A stretch of DNA of 64,000 nucleotides, taken from Alentia gelatinosa (taxonomy: Eukaryota; Annelida; Polychaeta; Phyllodocida; Polynoidae). Below are positions 9,936-20,539 of this stretch, piece by piece. The stretch spans positions 67,817,652 to 67,881,651 of the forward strand of contig OX465583.1 in NCBI GenBank assembly GCA_950022655.1, given 5' to 3'. A program made the position numbers and the translations under genes. Each line of letters starts with the position of its first letter. Within the stretch, counting starts at the first letter, position 1. The notes beneath the pieces are model-generated. The model was not told where the DNA came from. It made no database searches and worked only from the letters and a program-made list of their open reading frames with translations.

Positions 9936-10304
9936 GTCAGTTTTAAAAAAAAGGAAAAAAAAGCATTGCTGAATGAACTTTCAGGTTGTTCCTTCAATCC
10001 ACATATATTACATTGTTTTCCCGGGGCATAGCTTCCTACTTGGGACGTGTTAGGTAGGAGTAAAGCTGTTGGCGTGGTTTGCATCACGGGGTCGGTGAAC
10101 ATGGTTACCAGCTGTGCTGATGATATTTGACTAAAAGCTCCTCGTCTTCCGAATGACAACACCTCGTTCAATCATCTCCTCTCCGCTCAGAACTCTCCTC
10201 ACGCGGAGGTAGATAACATCGGTCTTTTCCGCCTCCTCCGCCCGGCCGGCGGAGAGCGAACCACCGGGGCGTTCAGGGACCCTGTTGGCGGGCTCGTGTG
10301 CTGA
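9936..10304. other. Unassigned sequence
   Basis: Contains a GC-rich patch at 10220-10300. No supported gene. Confidence 0.35.
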
Positions 10305-12068
10305 ACGAGCAGTGGCTTCTCCACTGGCTTCCCACTGAAGCCATCCTCACTCGGCAAGCACCAGGGGAACGTGTAGGTTTTGTTGGCGGTAACTCGACTG
10401 GACGGCTTTAGAATCACACTGAATGAGAGCTCCAAACTGGTGCGCACTGAGTTATGCGTTATATATATATATGTGTGTGTAATCCTTGTAGATATGTTTG
10501 GGTTCTGAGAATCTAGATTTGCGGGATGACACTATGTAGCTAGAGTAAGAATTGCAGTGATAAACAAATGCTAGCTATGGTATAGATAATAATTGATGTT
10601 TTTCTTTTTGACCAGCAACCGTAAACAACATGATTCTGACATGATTTAATACATGAGTGATATAAAGTTGTCAACTTCGAGAAATTTAGGTAGATAACCG
10701 TTTAGTGGCTTAGCGACTGGCTTCCCACTGAAGCCAGCCTCACTCGGCAAGTACCAGTGGAACTTGTAGGTTTTGTCGGGGGTAACTTAACTGGACAGCT
10801 TTAGAATCACACTGAATGAGAGCTCTAAACTGATGCGCACTGAGTTATGCTTTATATATATATGTGTGTAATCCTTGTAGATATGTTTGGGTTCTGAGAA
10901 TCTTGATTTGCAGGGTAACATTATTTGGAATTGCAGTGATAAACAAACGTTAGCTATGATATAGATGATAATCATTTTTTTATTAGAAAGAAGGCCTTAA
11001 ATCACAAGATTCTGATGCATAGTAATACCTGAGCGATAGCAAGTGTAATATGTCGTCAAACTCTCATCGAAACCAGCCTCACTCAGCAAGCACCAGGGGA
11101 ACGTGTAGATTTTGTTGGCGGTAATTTGACTGGACGGCTTTAGAATCACACTGAATGAGAGCTCCAAACTGGTGCAGAGTGAAACACTGAGTTATGCGTT
11201 TTATATATATGTGTGTAATTCTTGTAGATGTGTTTGGGTACTGAGAACCTAGATTTGCGGGATGACACTCTGTAGCTAGAGGCAGAATTGCAGTGATAAA
11301 CAAATGCTAGCTAGGATATAGATGATAATTAATTGGTTCTTTTTACCAGCGACCGTAAATCACGGAATTCTGACACATAGTAATACACGAGTGCTATTAG
11401 GTTGTCAACCTTGAGAAATTTAGGGAGATGACCATTCAGTGGCTTCTCGACTGGCTTCTCATTGAAGCCAGCCTCACTCAGCAAGCACCAGGGCAATGGG
11501 GAGGTTTTGTCGGCGGTAACTCAACTGGACGGCTTTAGAATCACACAGAACAAGAGCTCCAAACTGGTGCGCAGTGAAACACTGAGTTATGCATTATATA
11601 TGTGTGTAATCCTTGAGGATGTGTTTGGGTTCTGAAAATCTAGATTTGCGGGGTGACACTATGTAGCTAGAGGCAGAATTGCAGTGATAAACAAATGATA
11701 GGTATGATATAGATAATAATTAATGTATTTTATTTTTGACCAGCGACCATAATTCACAAAATTCTGAAACATAGTACTACAAGAGCGCAATACGTTGTCA
11801 ACCTTGAGAAATTAAGGGAGATGACCGTTTAGTGGCTTCGCAAGCACCATGGGAACTTGTAGGTTTTGTCGGCGGTAACTCATCTAGACAGCTTTAGAAT
11901 CACACCGAACGAGAGCTCCAAACCTGTGCACAGTGAAACACTGAGTTCTGCGTTATATATGTATATATATATATATATGTGTAATCCTTGTAGATATGTT
12001 TGGGTTCTGAGTATCTAGATTTGCTAGATCTAGACACTATTTGGCTAGAGGCAGAATTGCAGTGATAA
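10305..12068 (+). repeat. Family Q satellite-like tandem array, 5 units of about 347-395 bp
   Basis: The landmark GAGTTATGCGTTATAT starts at 10449, 10842, 11189, 11584 and 11943, giving intervals of 393, 347, 395 and 359 bp. Each unit carries CTGGCTTCCCACTGAAGCCA, GACGGCTTTAGAATCACAC, an AT microsatellite and GCAGTGATAAACAAATG. Length differences come from deletions of the leading or trailing portion. Short minus frames inside are repeat translations. Confidence 0.9.
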
Positions 12069-12075
12069 ACTATCC

Positions 12076-12245
12076 TGGCCGCTGATTGGCCAGTCGATTA
12101 TAATGTCATATTGCATCACTCTAAAATGCCCATGGCGTAGTATTGTCACTTTACGTGGTTGAACGTTGCGCATCAATTTTCATTATCATTCCTATGGCCA
12201 GACTTGTACCACTGGTGAGATGCAGTCCCGTCTACTACTGGGAAA
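12076..12245 (+). mobile_element. Family A2 element (CATGGCGTAGTATTGTCACT type)
   Basis: It runs from GCTGATTGGCCAGTCG through CATGGCGTAGTATTGTCACT and TTTACGTGG to ACTTGTACCACTGGTGAGA. Colinear copies lie at 22195-22335 and 40625-40800 (+) and 16735-16855 (-). Confidence 0.7.
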
Positions 12246-12640
12246 GACTGTACGCTGTAATAGTATTTAATGACAGTTGTTAAGCTGCCTGACTTCAGTG
12301 TGCTCACTCCCTCCCCATCATGTGACTGTATACACCGACGTTCTGTCATACAGATCTATGCATTCTTTATGTTTACTCTGTGCCAGTGTTCCTAAACATG
12401 TACCCACATCATTCACTGTTCTACAGACCAACGTTATTTGATACACACAAGGCATGAAGTAATGCAAAGCATGATTCTAACTATTGCTATGCGTCTTCTT
12501 ATGGCACAGACTGATTGCTAGATCCGCCATCATCCACCAGGAAATTTTAAGATAGTGTCGCTATAGGCGGGTGACAACCACTATCATTTTCAGTTATAAT
12601 CTGTAGATCATCGTGAGACGAGGTTAATAGCCCTCTATGG
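12246..12640. other. Unassigned sequence
   Basis: No feature was recognised. Confidence 0.4.
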
Positions 12641-12770
12641 CAAAATAAATAAATGTTAAATTAAATGAAATAATAAAATAAATAAATAAAATAAAATAAT
12701 AAATATTTTTTATGATAGTAAAAATAGATGATAAATAAACATTTTAAATAATATAAATAATTTTGTTTGT
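12641..12770. repeat. AT-rich AAATAAAT simple repeat
   Basis: Imperfect AAATAAAT/AAAATAAT units make up 12641-12715, and the AT bias continues to 12770. Confidence 0.8.
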
Positions 12771-12925
12771 TTATTACTCACCTTTCGAGTAATTATCAGT
12801 AAAAAAAAGAAATCTTATTAGAAATTCGACCCTAACGCCGTGCTTTGTTTATATGAATTAGTTCCTATAATGCCCATCAGGTGGCCCAAAATGCCCTATA
12901 TATATCTATTACCCACCTAGTACGG
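12771..12925 (-). mobile_element. Family R element, minus orientation, partial
   Basis: It begins TTATTACTCACCTTTCGAG and contains AAATTCGACCCTAACGCCGT and CCATCAGGTGGCC, the inverse of the copy at 43500-43736. It is shorter than that copy because the middle CTACTGAGTAG portion is missing. Confidence 0.7.
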
Positions 12926-13328
12926 AGTATATAAATATGTATGTATGTATGTATATATATATATAAACGTAGAGTTATTGCTGCTCGGTGTGTTGATCAC
13001 TCTAGATGGCTGTCCTGGGAGACGGTTTGTGACTTCTAATATCTTCTAGAGACATGAGTACGTAAACCGAGATTTTAATGTCAACAGAAGGATTGTTTGA
13101 AGGATGAAACCTACGACTCCCTGACGTGAAGTAATCAGGTCTGGACTCGTGTAGGAGTCCTGTTCCATCTCCTCATCTCCCTATTTACATTCCATGTTTG
13201 AACGAGATGATCAAATGGCTGAATATCAGCACTCAAGGAACCGTCTTTCATAAATAATGTTTTTAGTGAATATTCATATCAGACTGTTTGCAATATATGG
13301 GTCGGGAGCAAAACCTATATCAACCAGT
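12926..13328. other. ATGT microsatellite, then unassigned sequence
   Basis: 12935-12965 is ATGTATGTATG and TATATATA simple repeat. The remainder shows no gene or repeat match. Confidence 0.5.
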
Positions 13329-13562
13329 GGCCTGTTTAATTATCCAGGATATATCGTAGAGCTGGACGATAAGATCTAACTCAAGATGGAGGAGGTCTGG
13401 GACGATCCACACCAAATATTGTTTCATAAATGAGATCAGTAAAATCCCTCTTGGAAATTGTCCTAAGTGTGTTGCTGAAGTCTCTGAAGGATAAATCCCT
13501 CGGACCTAAGCCTGAGGCCCCATAGACAATCTCTATGATATATCCTGGATTATCTAACGCCG
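13329..13562. mobile_element. Family B-related element, 234 bp
   Basis: GGCCTGTTTAATTATCCAGG followed by ATATATCGTAGAG at the left is mirrored at the right by CTCTATGATATATCCTGGAT then TATCTAACGCCGG. The TTTAAT-ATCCAGGAT core links it to family B. A further lone right end (TATCCTGGATTATTAAACGG) lies at 14048-14070. Confidence 0.6.
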
Positions 13563-13844
13563 GTATTAATGTCCATAGGCTTAACATTGGGAAGTCGAAC
13601 TCCACAGCTACGCTAATAACACGGTAAATACTTAACGTTATGACGTCAGACTCATTAACCAATCAGCGAGCAGGACCTCCGGGGTGAAATAGTTCCGTCA
13701 CACTCGCGAGTTTGTCAACAGAGTTGCCGAGTTGGCTATCGGGGATGTTTTCTCAAATTATGAAGCAAGAAGGTAGGAAATGTTCTTTATAATATACAGC
13801 GATATTCTAGATCGCATGTCCGGGATTAGATAAACTCGCAGCTG
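13563..13844. other. Unassigned sequence
   Basis: No feature was recognised. A CRE-like TGACGTCA occurs at 13642. Confidence 0.35.
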
Positions 13845-14072
13845 AGTGTGTTACTGTGCGATCAAACGAGGTGAAGTGCGGACCAAGATATTTTCATCGA
13901 GTGGGTTTCCTTCTAATTATTCAACAGGCCACATGCCCTAGGAAGTGCTGAATGAACCTACGCTTATCCAGCTGCTCCAGAGTCTCTTTTCTTCCTTTAA
14001 AGGATGCACATTCCTCTCTCTTCCACCATGACCAATTTCTATGATTTATCCTGGATTATTAAACGGCCCACA
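13845..14072 (+). repeat. Dispersed repeat shared with 40816-40880, then a lone family B right end
   Basis: GAGTGCGGACCAA...ATTTTCATCGAGTGGGTTTC is present both here and at 40830-40875. CCTGGATTATTAAACGGCCC at 14051-14070 is a family B right TIR. Confidence 0.5.
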
Positions 14073-14184
14073 GAATCAGATTTATTCTCCCATTCTAACT
14101 CTCTGACCTCATCATGTCTTAGCTCTTGGACTGTGATTGATGTAACCTTCTTCCCCTTGAGGCTTGGCCCTGCAACATTCCACT
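14073..14184. other. Unassigned sequence
   Basis: No feature was recognised. Confidence 0.3.
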
Positions 14185-14600
14185 GCCGAAGCGGGATTTA
14201 CATGTAGAGACTAATATACCTGTGATGCGTGTACTTCACACCTTTCCCCTAGTCTAAAGAGGATTTACACATAGAGACTAATGTACCTGAGATGGGTGCA
14301 CTTGACACCTTTCTCGTAGTCTAAAGCGGGATTCCCACGTAGAGACTAATGTACCTGACACGGGAGTACTTCACGCCTATCCCCTAGTCTAAAGCGGTAT
14401 TCACACATAGAGACTAATGTACCTGAGACGTGTGTACTTCACAGCTTTTCCCTAGTCTTAAGCGGGATTCACATGTAGAGACTAATGTACCTGAGATGGG
14501 TGTATTTCACGCCTTTCCCCAGTCTAAAGTGGGATTCACACGTAGAGACTAATGTACCTGAGATGGGTGTACTTCATATATTTTCCCTAGTCTTAGAATA
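14185..14600 (+). repeat. 68 bp tandem repeat (family F), 6 copies
   Basis: AGAGACTAATGTACCTGAGA recurs at 14206, 14273, 14341, 14409, 14477 and 14544, giving intervals of 67-68 bp. Each unit reads gggattcacacgtag, agactaatgtacctgaga, tgggtgtacttcac and cctttcccctagtctaaag. Two diverged copies of the unit lie at 25655-25800 as part of a family G element, so the array looks like local expansion of the end of a mobile element. Confidence 0.92.
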
Positions 14601-15013
14601 TTCTCATTGCGCCGTGCTTTTACCAGTCTCAAGGAAAAATGGCGAATATGATTCCATATGGAAGAACACACCTGGTACATAGTCTCAGACATAGTGCCAG
14701 TAAACACTCACCCTGGTTACTTGCCTCCTATTGGCTAGCTTGGACACTTAGTCGGCGACTCATCAGTGGGTCCATTTGTCTCACCAAAATGCGCCTTTAC
14801 ATTTTGAGCATGTTTAAGATCTCATGGGAATTTGTCCCTCTTTAGGGGTGATTGTCGCCGACAATTTCAGGGGAAAATACTTGTCTCAGAGAAATGGAAC
14901 CATATAATTCAGACGAGAAGATTGTGTTCCAGCAGAGGATCTCAGCAGGATTTGTGACATGTATCTCACCAATAACATTGCCATGGACTCTGTTTGAGAA
15001 GCCAATACCAGAT
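14601..15013 (+). mobile_element. Family G element, body
   Basis: Blocks such as ACCTGGTACATAGTCTCA, GTCGGCGACTCA, TTTGTCTCACCAAAATG, TTGTCTCAGAGAAATGGAAC and ATCTCAGCAGGATTTGTGAC occur in the same order at 25850-26200. The tandem array before it is the element's own end expanded. No coding capacity is visible. Confidence 0.65.
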
Positions 15014-15075
15014 TTCCCAATGGATTTGAACCACAGACCTTTCGTCTGGTAGGTTAGTGCACGAACCACGGAATA
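15014..15075 (-). repeat. tRNA-like segment, minus strand (SINE head or tRNA relic)
   Basis: On the minus strand, GTGGTTCAAATCC (B box, 15022-15034) is preceded at tRNA spacing by CCGTGGTTCGTGCACTAACC, a degenerate A box and D-arm. A pairing anticodon stem CCAGACGAAAGGTCTG lies between them. An acceptor stem is not obvious, so I read it as a tRNA-derived repeat and not a working tRNA. Confidence 0.55.
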
Positions 15076-15440
15076 GAAGATAATTTCCCTCTCCGCGCAT
15101 AAAACCCGAAATCCCTCCCAAAAGAATAGCCTCATTGTCCGGCTTGGCTGTCGTTATCGAGTTTTGAGTCAGATATGTATCCATACTTTTTAAAGAATGA
15201 ATGTACAGAGGAGAGTTTCAAGATTTGCTTATATAACTCATGATTAAATTTGTACTTCTTACACCACACGTTCCTTTCCATGTGAGCTATCTGTCAATAA
15301 AATCTTTCAAAAGGAAAAAAAATGATAATAACGATCAGAACCTTGGAATTGTCCGTGGCAGAAGGCATTTTTATGATGATTGGAAGCGTGATCGCCACTG
15401 TCCAACTGAACACTTACTGTGTTTAATTACCAGTCTTTAC
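15076..15440. other. Unassigned sequence
   Basis: No feature was recognised. Confidence 0.35.
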
Positions 15441-15810
15441 TGGACTGTAAAGTGGAATTCATGTACCTCACAGGTTGTTTGTCTGAGACAAATCCTGCTG
15501 AGATTCTGTACAGTAACACAATCTCTTCTTCTGAAGTGTAGGGTTCCATTTCCCTGAAGCAGGATTCACACGGTGCGATTCATGTATCTCAAAGGGTGTT
15601 TGTCTGAGACAAATCCTGCTGCGATTTGTGTACCTCACAGGGCGTTCGTCTGAGACAAATCCTGCTGAGATCCATGTACCTCACAGGGTGTTTGTCTGAG
15701 ACAAATCCTGCTGAGATTTGTGTACCTCACAGGGTGTTCGTCTGAGACAAATCCTGCTGAGATCCATGTACCTCACAGGGTGTTTGTCTGAGACAAATCC
15801 TAATCCTAAT
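15441..15810 (+). repeat. 46 bp tandem repeat of a family G terminus, 5 units plus one separate copy
   Basis: GTCTGAGACAAATCCTGCTG begins at 15602, 15648, 15694, 15740 and 15786, each 46 bp apart. A further copy lies at 15481. Each unit joins ATGTACCTCACAGGGTGTTT to that motif. The last unit ends in TCCTAATCCTAATCCTAA. The same motif occurs singly at 19230 and inverted at 41820-42290. Confidence 0.92.
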
Positions 15811-15928
15811 CCTAAACCACACGCTACCCAATCAATATGTGATTTACAGAATTTTTCTTCTCCAATGTCAATCCGATACAGGTTTGTCCATGTTTGTAAT
15901 CTTTATTAAGATTCTTCGAAAATAACAT

Positions 15929-15931
<3 letters not shown>

Positions 15932-15974
<43 letters not shown>

Positions 15975-15994
15975 GGGGAGAGAGAGAGAGAGAG
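15932..15994. repeat. (GA)n microsatellite
   Basis: About 63 bases of alternating GA are interrupted by AAAG and GGGGG. Confidence 0.97.
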
Positions 15995-16299
15995 AATTGA
16001 TTTGGGCAAATGTTCATATCTCTGTTGTAAGTGTTGTAGACTATAAATCAATTAACCACTGCCCGATTATTGTGTATGTACTCAGCCCTGCGGTAACATT
16101 AAGAGAGTCACGACCCTACTTCACTGGGGAGCCTGGAAGTGATGACACACAACACACAGCAGTGAGGGTGGTTTATTTACAGGCGGAGGGCAGGGAGAGA
16201 TTCGTCTGACCTTCTCTGCATCAAGACCCTTACAAACCACCTGATCCCCACCACCTGGGGGTCGTTGCTCCTAGAAATGTGGGAATTAGTTAATACAGT
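15995..16299. other. Unassigned sequence
   Basis: No feature was recognised. Confidence 0.35.
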
Positions 16300-16660
16300 A
16301 CGAGAGTTAAACTTGTCAGTGTTTATGCCACGACGAGAAGGTCGTGTATTACTACGCGAAGCGTTAGCTGAGCGTAGTGAGGAACAGACCTGACAAGTCT
16401 AACTTAAGTTGGGTTTCATATTTATCCTACCCAAAGTCACCACGACTTTATGATATTAGGAAAGTCAGACTCGATTCCGAACATGTGTGACAGCTGCCAG
16501 AATTTCTGCTCTGCAGCTGGAACTATTTACACAGGTGAATAATTCCTGATCGCTGATTGGTCAAATTAAAAAAAAAATTCTAGGTATATGAATTTTACTT
16601 TATGTCATGGCACACCACATAAAATTTGCCTATGTTAAATCAATGATGGTTTTTTTTATT
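16300..16660 (+). mobile_element. Family S dispersed repeat, about 360 bp
   Basis: From AGTGTTTATGCCACGAC through GAAGCGTTAGC, GAGGAACAGACCTGAC, CATGACTTTATGATATTAGG-like and ACTATTTACACAGGTGAAT to GCCTATGTTAAATCAATGA it is colinear with 50771-51120. The two copies are highly similar, with one indel near GTCGTGTATTACTACGCG. CATAGACACTGACAAGTC at 50860 mirrors its start, so the first 120 bases form a foldback. Confidence 0.75.
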
Positions 16661-16860
16661 AGGGGTAGGATAAATGTGTTTATGTCTCACCCCTAGTACA
16701 AGTTTAGCCATAGGGATGATTTTAGAAAAATAACTACGCAACGATCACCCCGGTAAAGTAACCAAAATAAAAATCAATTCGATAAACACCCCAGGACAAT
16801 ACTACGCCATGGTCGTGGAAGAGTTCATGCGAGATGACATCATGGGCTATTAACCAACTG
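16661..16860 (-). mobile_element. Family A/A2 element, minus orientation
   Basis: It begins AGGGGTAGGATAAATG and includes CTCACCCCTAGTACAAG and, inverted, the TACGCCATGG block of the copies at 12076 and 40625. It directly abuts the family S repeat. Confidence 0.65.
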
Positions 16861-16924
16861 AATTTGCGAAGTAATTGGAATTTTTCTGATATTGTGGTGC
16901 AATTCAATGTCTGTGAAAGAGTTG

Positions 16925-17075
16925 GGATAAATCCAGAACCACACTTGAATCGTAAAATACACAATACTCGCCTCGTTTGGATACACTGTCATGGTCACTT
17001 GGCTTCACCTCGATGATGATTGCGGCCCATCCAAACTTGTGGAGTATTGTGTTTTTATATGATTTTCGGTGCAGT
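16925..17075. mobile_element. Family H foldback MITE
   Basis: The arm ACACAATACTCGCCTCGTTTGGAT is mirrored by ATCCAAACTTGTGGAGTATTGTG. The centre carries GGTCACTTGGCTTCACCTCG and GATTGCGGCCC. Relatives lie at 3850, 21475, 39970 and, more distantly, 59394. Confidence 0.75.
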
Positions 17076-17112
17076 TCTATATAATGCTCCAGTAATCAGA
17101 TCGTGTCGTGTG

Positions 17113-17410
17113 GGCACCCCTCTCATAGGATCTCACACTCTCTAAGCGGTATTCTGAACAAGGTTCTCACTGCGCTCTATGGGAAGAGAATTCTTAACGA
17201 ACTAGGCTTATAGCCTTGAGAATCCACTGGCACACAGTGTTCCCTCTATGTGGCATTATTGAGATTATAGGAATTTTTGGGTTGCACGGGAGGCAGGCCA
17301 GTGGATTCTCAAGGCTCTAAGTCTATTTCATTAAGAATTCTTCTCCATAGAGCGTAGTGAGAGTACAGAATACGACTTAGAGAGTGTGAGATCTTATGAG
17401 AGGGGTGCAC
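17113..17410. mobile_element. Family P MITE with long TIRs, 298 bp
   Basis: Outer ends GCACCCCTCTCATA and TATGAGAGGGGTGC flank inverted arms of over 90 bp. These contain CTCACACTCTCTAAG, GTTCTCACTGCGCTCTATGG, AAGAATTCTTAACGAA and CCTTGAGAATCCACTGG. A second copy lies at 56214-56453. Confidence 0.88.
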
Positions 17411-18009
17411 CTGTAGCATTGTTTTCATGTTGAATTGCCCAAAAAACCCAACACATTTTCAGTGACACACAGCTGTAAGGTTCGTGAGTTTTCTAATTGA
17501 ATACATATGATGATATAGTTATGACTTGATCTGCAAATAACATGGAGCAACAGTTTCATCCTCAGGCCGCTAATCTGTGTCACATACAGTAAAGAAGGCC
17601 TAATCTTATTGACTACCTAAGACAGTGACAAGAAAAGTGAATTTGAATATCTTCTATACTTAATGAAGAATAACCATACACAGATATGTATTTGTAACAT
17701 ATAGTATATCAAAGTATACAGTTACATAACAATGCTCATTGACACACAATCACATTCAATTCTGTAGAATTCATATGACACAAGTCCTCTTGATCATAGC
17801 AGTACTCACAGTTTCCGTTATCGCTAAGTACATCTTGCAGCATCGCCTTGTAAATTACTATGCTATTCAAACCCGTTGGGATATGACCGTAAAATGTCAT
17901 AGTTTTCCTCTCTACAATCTAGTCCCTTTTATTTGCAAACCATAATAGCAGCCAAAAAAACATAACTGGAATTATGGCCGAGTAGAATATGGGAGTCAGT
18001 CTACAGCTT
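17411..18009. other. Mostly unassigned, with a weak foldback at 17800-17905
   Basis: 17505-17570 (GATATAGTTATGACTTGATC) has a diverged relative at 54590. CTTGCAGCATCGCCTTGTAAATTACTATGC near 17835 resembles the centre of the foldback at 59450. No gene is visible. Confidence 0.4.
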
Positions 18010-18447
18010 AAAGGGGGGCGTCCATCAACCACGACAAGGCTACGACAATGGCTTTCCGACAAGGTCCACGACAGGCCCACGATTGGAGACCTTGTCGTAG
18101 CCTTGTCGTGGTTGGTGGACCCTAGTTCCCGACAAGAGGCTACGACAAGGCCACGACAGGCTGCGAAATGAAGCTTGTCGGGGGCCTGTCGGGGGCCTTC
18201 CGACAAGTTTAAGACAAAATCGAACATGTTCGATTTTGGAGCCTTGTCGTGGCGTGTCGTGGCGTGTCGGGTGGTTGTCGCAGAGGTCTACGCTAGAATA
18301 TTTAGGTGGAGCATGCAACCTACGACACGCCCCGACAACGCTGTCGCAGAGCTTCCCTTCTCACGACAAGGCTATGACAAGGTGCCGATTGGAACTTTCT
18401 TGTCGGGGCTTGTCGTAACCTTGTCGTGGTTGGTGGATGCCCCCCTA
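18010..18447. mobile_element. Family E palindromic MITE, 438 bp
   Basis: The ends TTAAAGGGGGGCGTCCATC and GGTGGATGCCCCCC are inverted repeats, and both arms are built from CCACGACAAGGCTACGACAA. The exact centre is a perfect 22 bp palindrome (18216-18237) around CGAACATGTTCG. The left flank is TTA. The right flank is ATA, so the target duplication is imperfect here, while it is a perfect TTA at the copies starting 20795 and 36931. Confidence 0.85.
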
Positions 18448-18835
18448 TACAGTCAGACTCTGAACAACACGGCATCTCCGATGTTGGAAGAGGCATGACT
18501 CTAGCAAAGCTAGTTCACTGGTAGAAATACGGCCTCTAATGTTGGCTGCCAACCTACGCTACACTGAGGCATCAATAAATACCACGTTTTTAACCATCAC
18601 TGGCTTCCTATTTCCTCCCTACAAAGTCTCCAATGGAGAAAATGCACGAGGTTCTGGCAATGTGTGGCTTTCTGGAAGCTACAACCCTATGGTGAACGTA
18701 CGTAATAAATATTTGAATGATACGGTTTACTGGAGTATGCAATTAGTATTCTACAAGTATTTGAGTACAGACAAGTCAAATAGAATGAAAAAATAATAAG
18801 TAGATTTTCAAAAAAAACCAGATCCGATATTTGTC
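18448..18835. other. Unassigned sequence
   Basis: An 85-codon frame (18539-18796) has no recognisable domain. I do not call it. Confidence 0.35.
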
Positions 18836-19190
18836 AATTAAAACCCTTTCGCGACTGCTTTTGTCATTTGACAGCACCGTAGAAATACCGATGCTGCCAA
18901 ATGGCGAAAAGACATCGACATTATTGTTTCTGATTGTAATCGGTGATCGGATCGGTGTCTAATGGGTTTAACACATACTTATCTGTTTTATGTATTAATC
19001 TCACGTATGGCGTCTTCCATGCCGTCAGTTTGCTGTGTCGGCACCAGAATGAATGCCTTGCCAATGAAATATCGGAAATACGGTCACGTGCCACCTCAGA
19101 TGACCTTTAACACTCTGCATCACTCACCAAGCAGATCTCTTGGTCCAGGACAGGGTTTGTGAACTATTTTCTATAGTTAAATCCTTTAGA
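18836..19190. other. Possible family Z remnant, then unassigned sequence
   Basis: TTAAAACCCTTTCGCGACTG resembles the left end of the TTAA-type elements, but no matching right end is visible. Confidence 0.3.
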
Positions 19191-19440
19191 TGGATAAAGT
19201 GGGATTCACACGATGGGATTCATGTACCTCACAGGGTGTTTGTCTGAGACAAATCCTGCTGAGATTCTGTACCCAAACATAAATTCTTCATCGAAATTGT
19301 AGGATTCCATCTCCCTGAGACCTGTTTTTCCCCTGCAACTGTTGGCGACATTTACCCCTAAAAAGGAACAGAATCTCATGAGGTTTTAAACCCTGTGAGG
19401 TACATGAATCCCACCGTGTGAATTCCACTGGCTGTACATT
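19191..19440 (+). mobile_element. Family G short element, foldback form
   Basis: AAAGTGGGATTCACACGATG and GATTCATGTACCTCACAGGG at the left are mirrored by CCCTGTGAGGTACATGAATC and CACCGTGTGAATTCCAC at the right. It also holds GTCTGAGACAAATCCTGCTG. This is the compact form of the family expanded at 15441 and 41810. Confidence 0.75.
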
Positions 19441-19707
19441 TTCACAGTTAAATCTTTTAGATGGGTTAGAGAACTGGCTGTACTTTCTACAGTTAAAGCA
19501 TTTTTCTCCTGCTACACCTCATTCTTTGTGTTTATAATGAATTTAACACCGGAGCATTGTTTCTAGTTTCTCTTGTTTCCACTGGGGTCTTCATACTGTT
19601 TCTAAAGGCCAGCATAGAACATTCTTTCTTGAGTAGGGCGAATGATGGAATGCTGGCGAATAAGTAATTTCCGAAAAGGGTTTCATTGTTTCCTCCTGAT
19701 TACATCC

Positions 19708-19734
19708 CATAATAGTTCCCAGAATGCACTGCGG
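19708..19734 (+). promoter_or_regulatory. Possible ZNF143/Staf-type site
   Basis: TTCCCAGAATGCACTGCG at 19716-19733 closely matches the ZNF143/Staf core (TTCCCAGMATGCmyYGCG), followed by a CCAAT pentamer. No pol III snRNA element or exon was recognised beside it, so function is unproven. Confidence 0.35.
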
Positions 19735-20530
19735 CCAATTTATACGAGTCATGTGATCGTGCATAAGACGTATCAGCGTCTCGTCCACTTAGCAAATCAC
19801 AAACTTCAGCTTACAAACGGAACATTCTTTACCATATTGATAAACCCAAGAAGCATAGTCTTCATAGTAAATGTGTTTTTAGACTCATGAACCCCGATGA
19901 ATATCTATGATCAAATTTCTGCTAATTGCACTAATCAGATTTCAGGGAGTTATGAGACACTGATCATAGGGTAATGTGTCATGATACTGGGTGATGGTGA
20001 ATTCTTTCTACCATTGTTTCGATATCCAGTAGTTGGCGAAGATGGTGTTTTATTTAGGATACGGGAACATTCAGCTGTGAATCTATCAATTTCGTTCCGA
20101 TGAAAAACGGGTATCGTAGGGTGTCTACGACATTTAAACAGGTTTAAAAGGCGTTGCCTAATCGGGAGAATTTGAGAGTATTCTGGCGAAAAAACATCAG
20201 TCTCACTCCTGAGATACTGTTCAGAAAAATGTGATAGCATAGCAGATACCTATGCACCCCGTGGGTTCTGTAAATTTGGTGATTTTTTATTAGGTTTAAG
20301 TGTCTCAAATCAATACTTTCTTAGTTTGACTTGGAGCAGAGCATTTAGTACCTGAACAAAATACATTGTTGTCCTATGTGTCCTGGTAAACATTATCCAT
20401 GCGATATTTCCTGAATTATAATGTATCATACATCTTAAAATAAGAAGATAACACTTCAAGATATGCACTTTAGCCCTGCTAATATCGTGGGGCATATCGG
20501 GATAATGGTCAGCTTTATTTACCAGGCAAA
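19735..20530. other. Unassigned sequence
   Basis: Short frames only. A 96-codon minus frame (19950-20240) and a 144-codon minus frame (20310-20744) show no recognised domain, and the latter overlaps a family J copy. Confidence 0.35.
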
Positions 20531-20539
20531 CCCTTATGA

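Noticed and set aside
15786..15825. TCCTAATCCTAATCCTAA as an interstitial telomere
   Set aside because: Only three imperfect units at the end of a 46 bp array. Too short, and not a clean TTAGGG or TTAGG repeat.
18040..18498. Frames of 60-107 codons on both strands over family E copies (also 20886-21246 and 47803-48114)
   Set aside because: Same peptides recur wherever family E occurs. They are palindromic arm translations.
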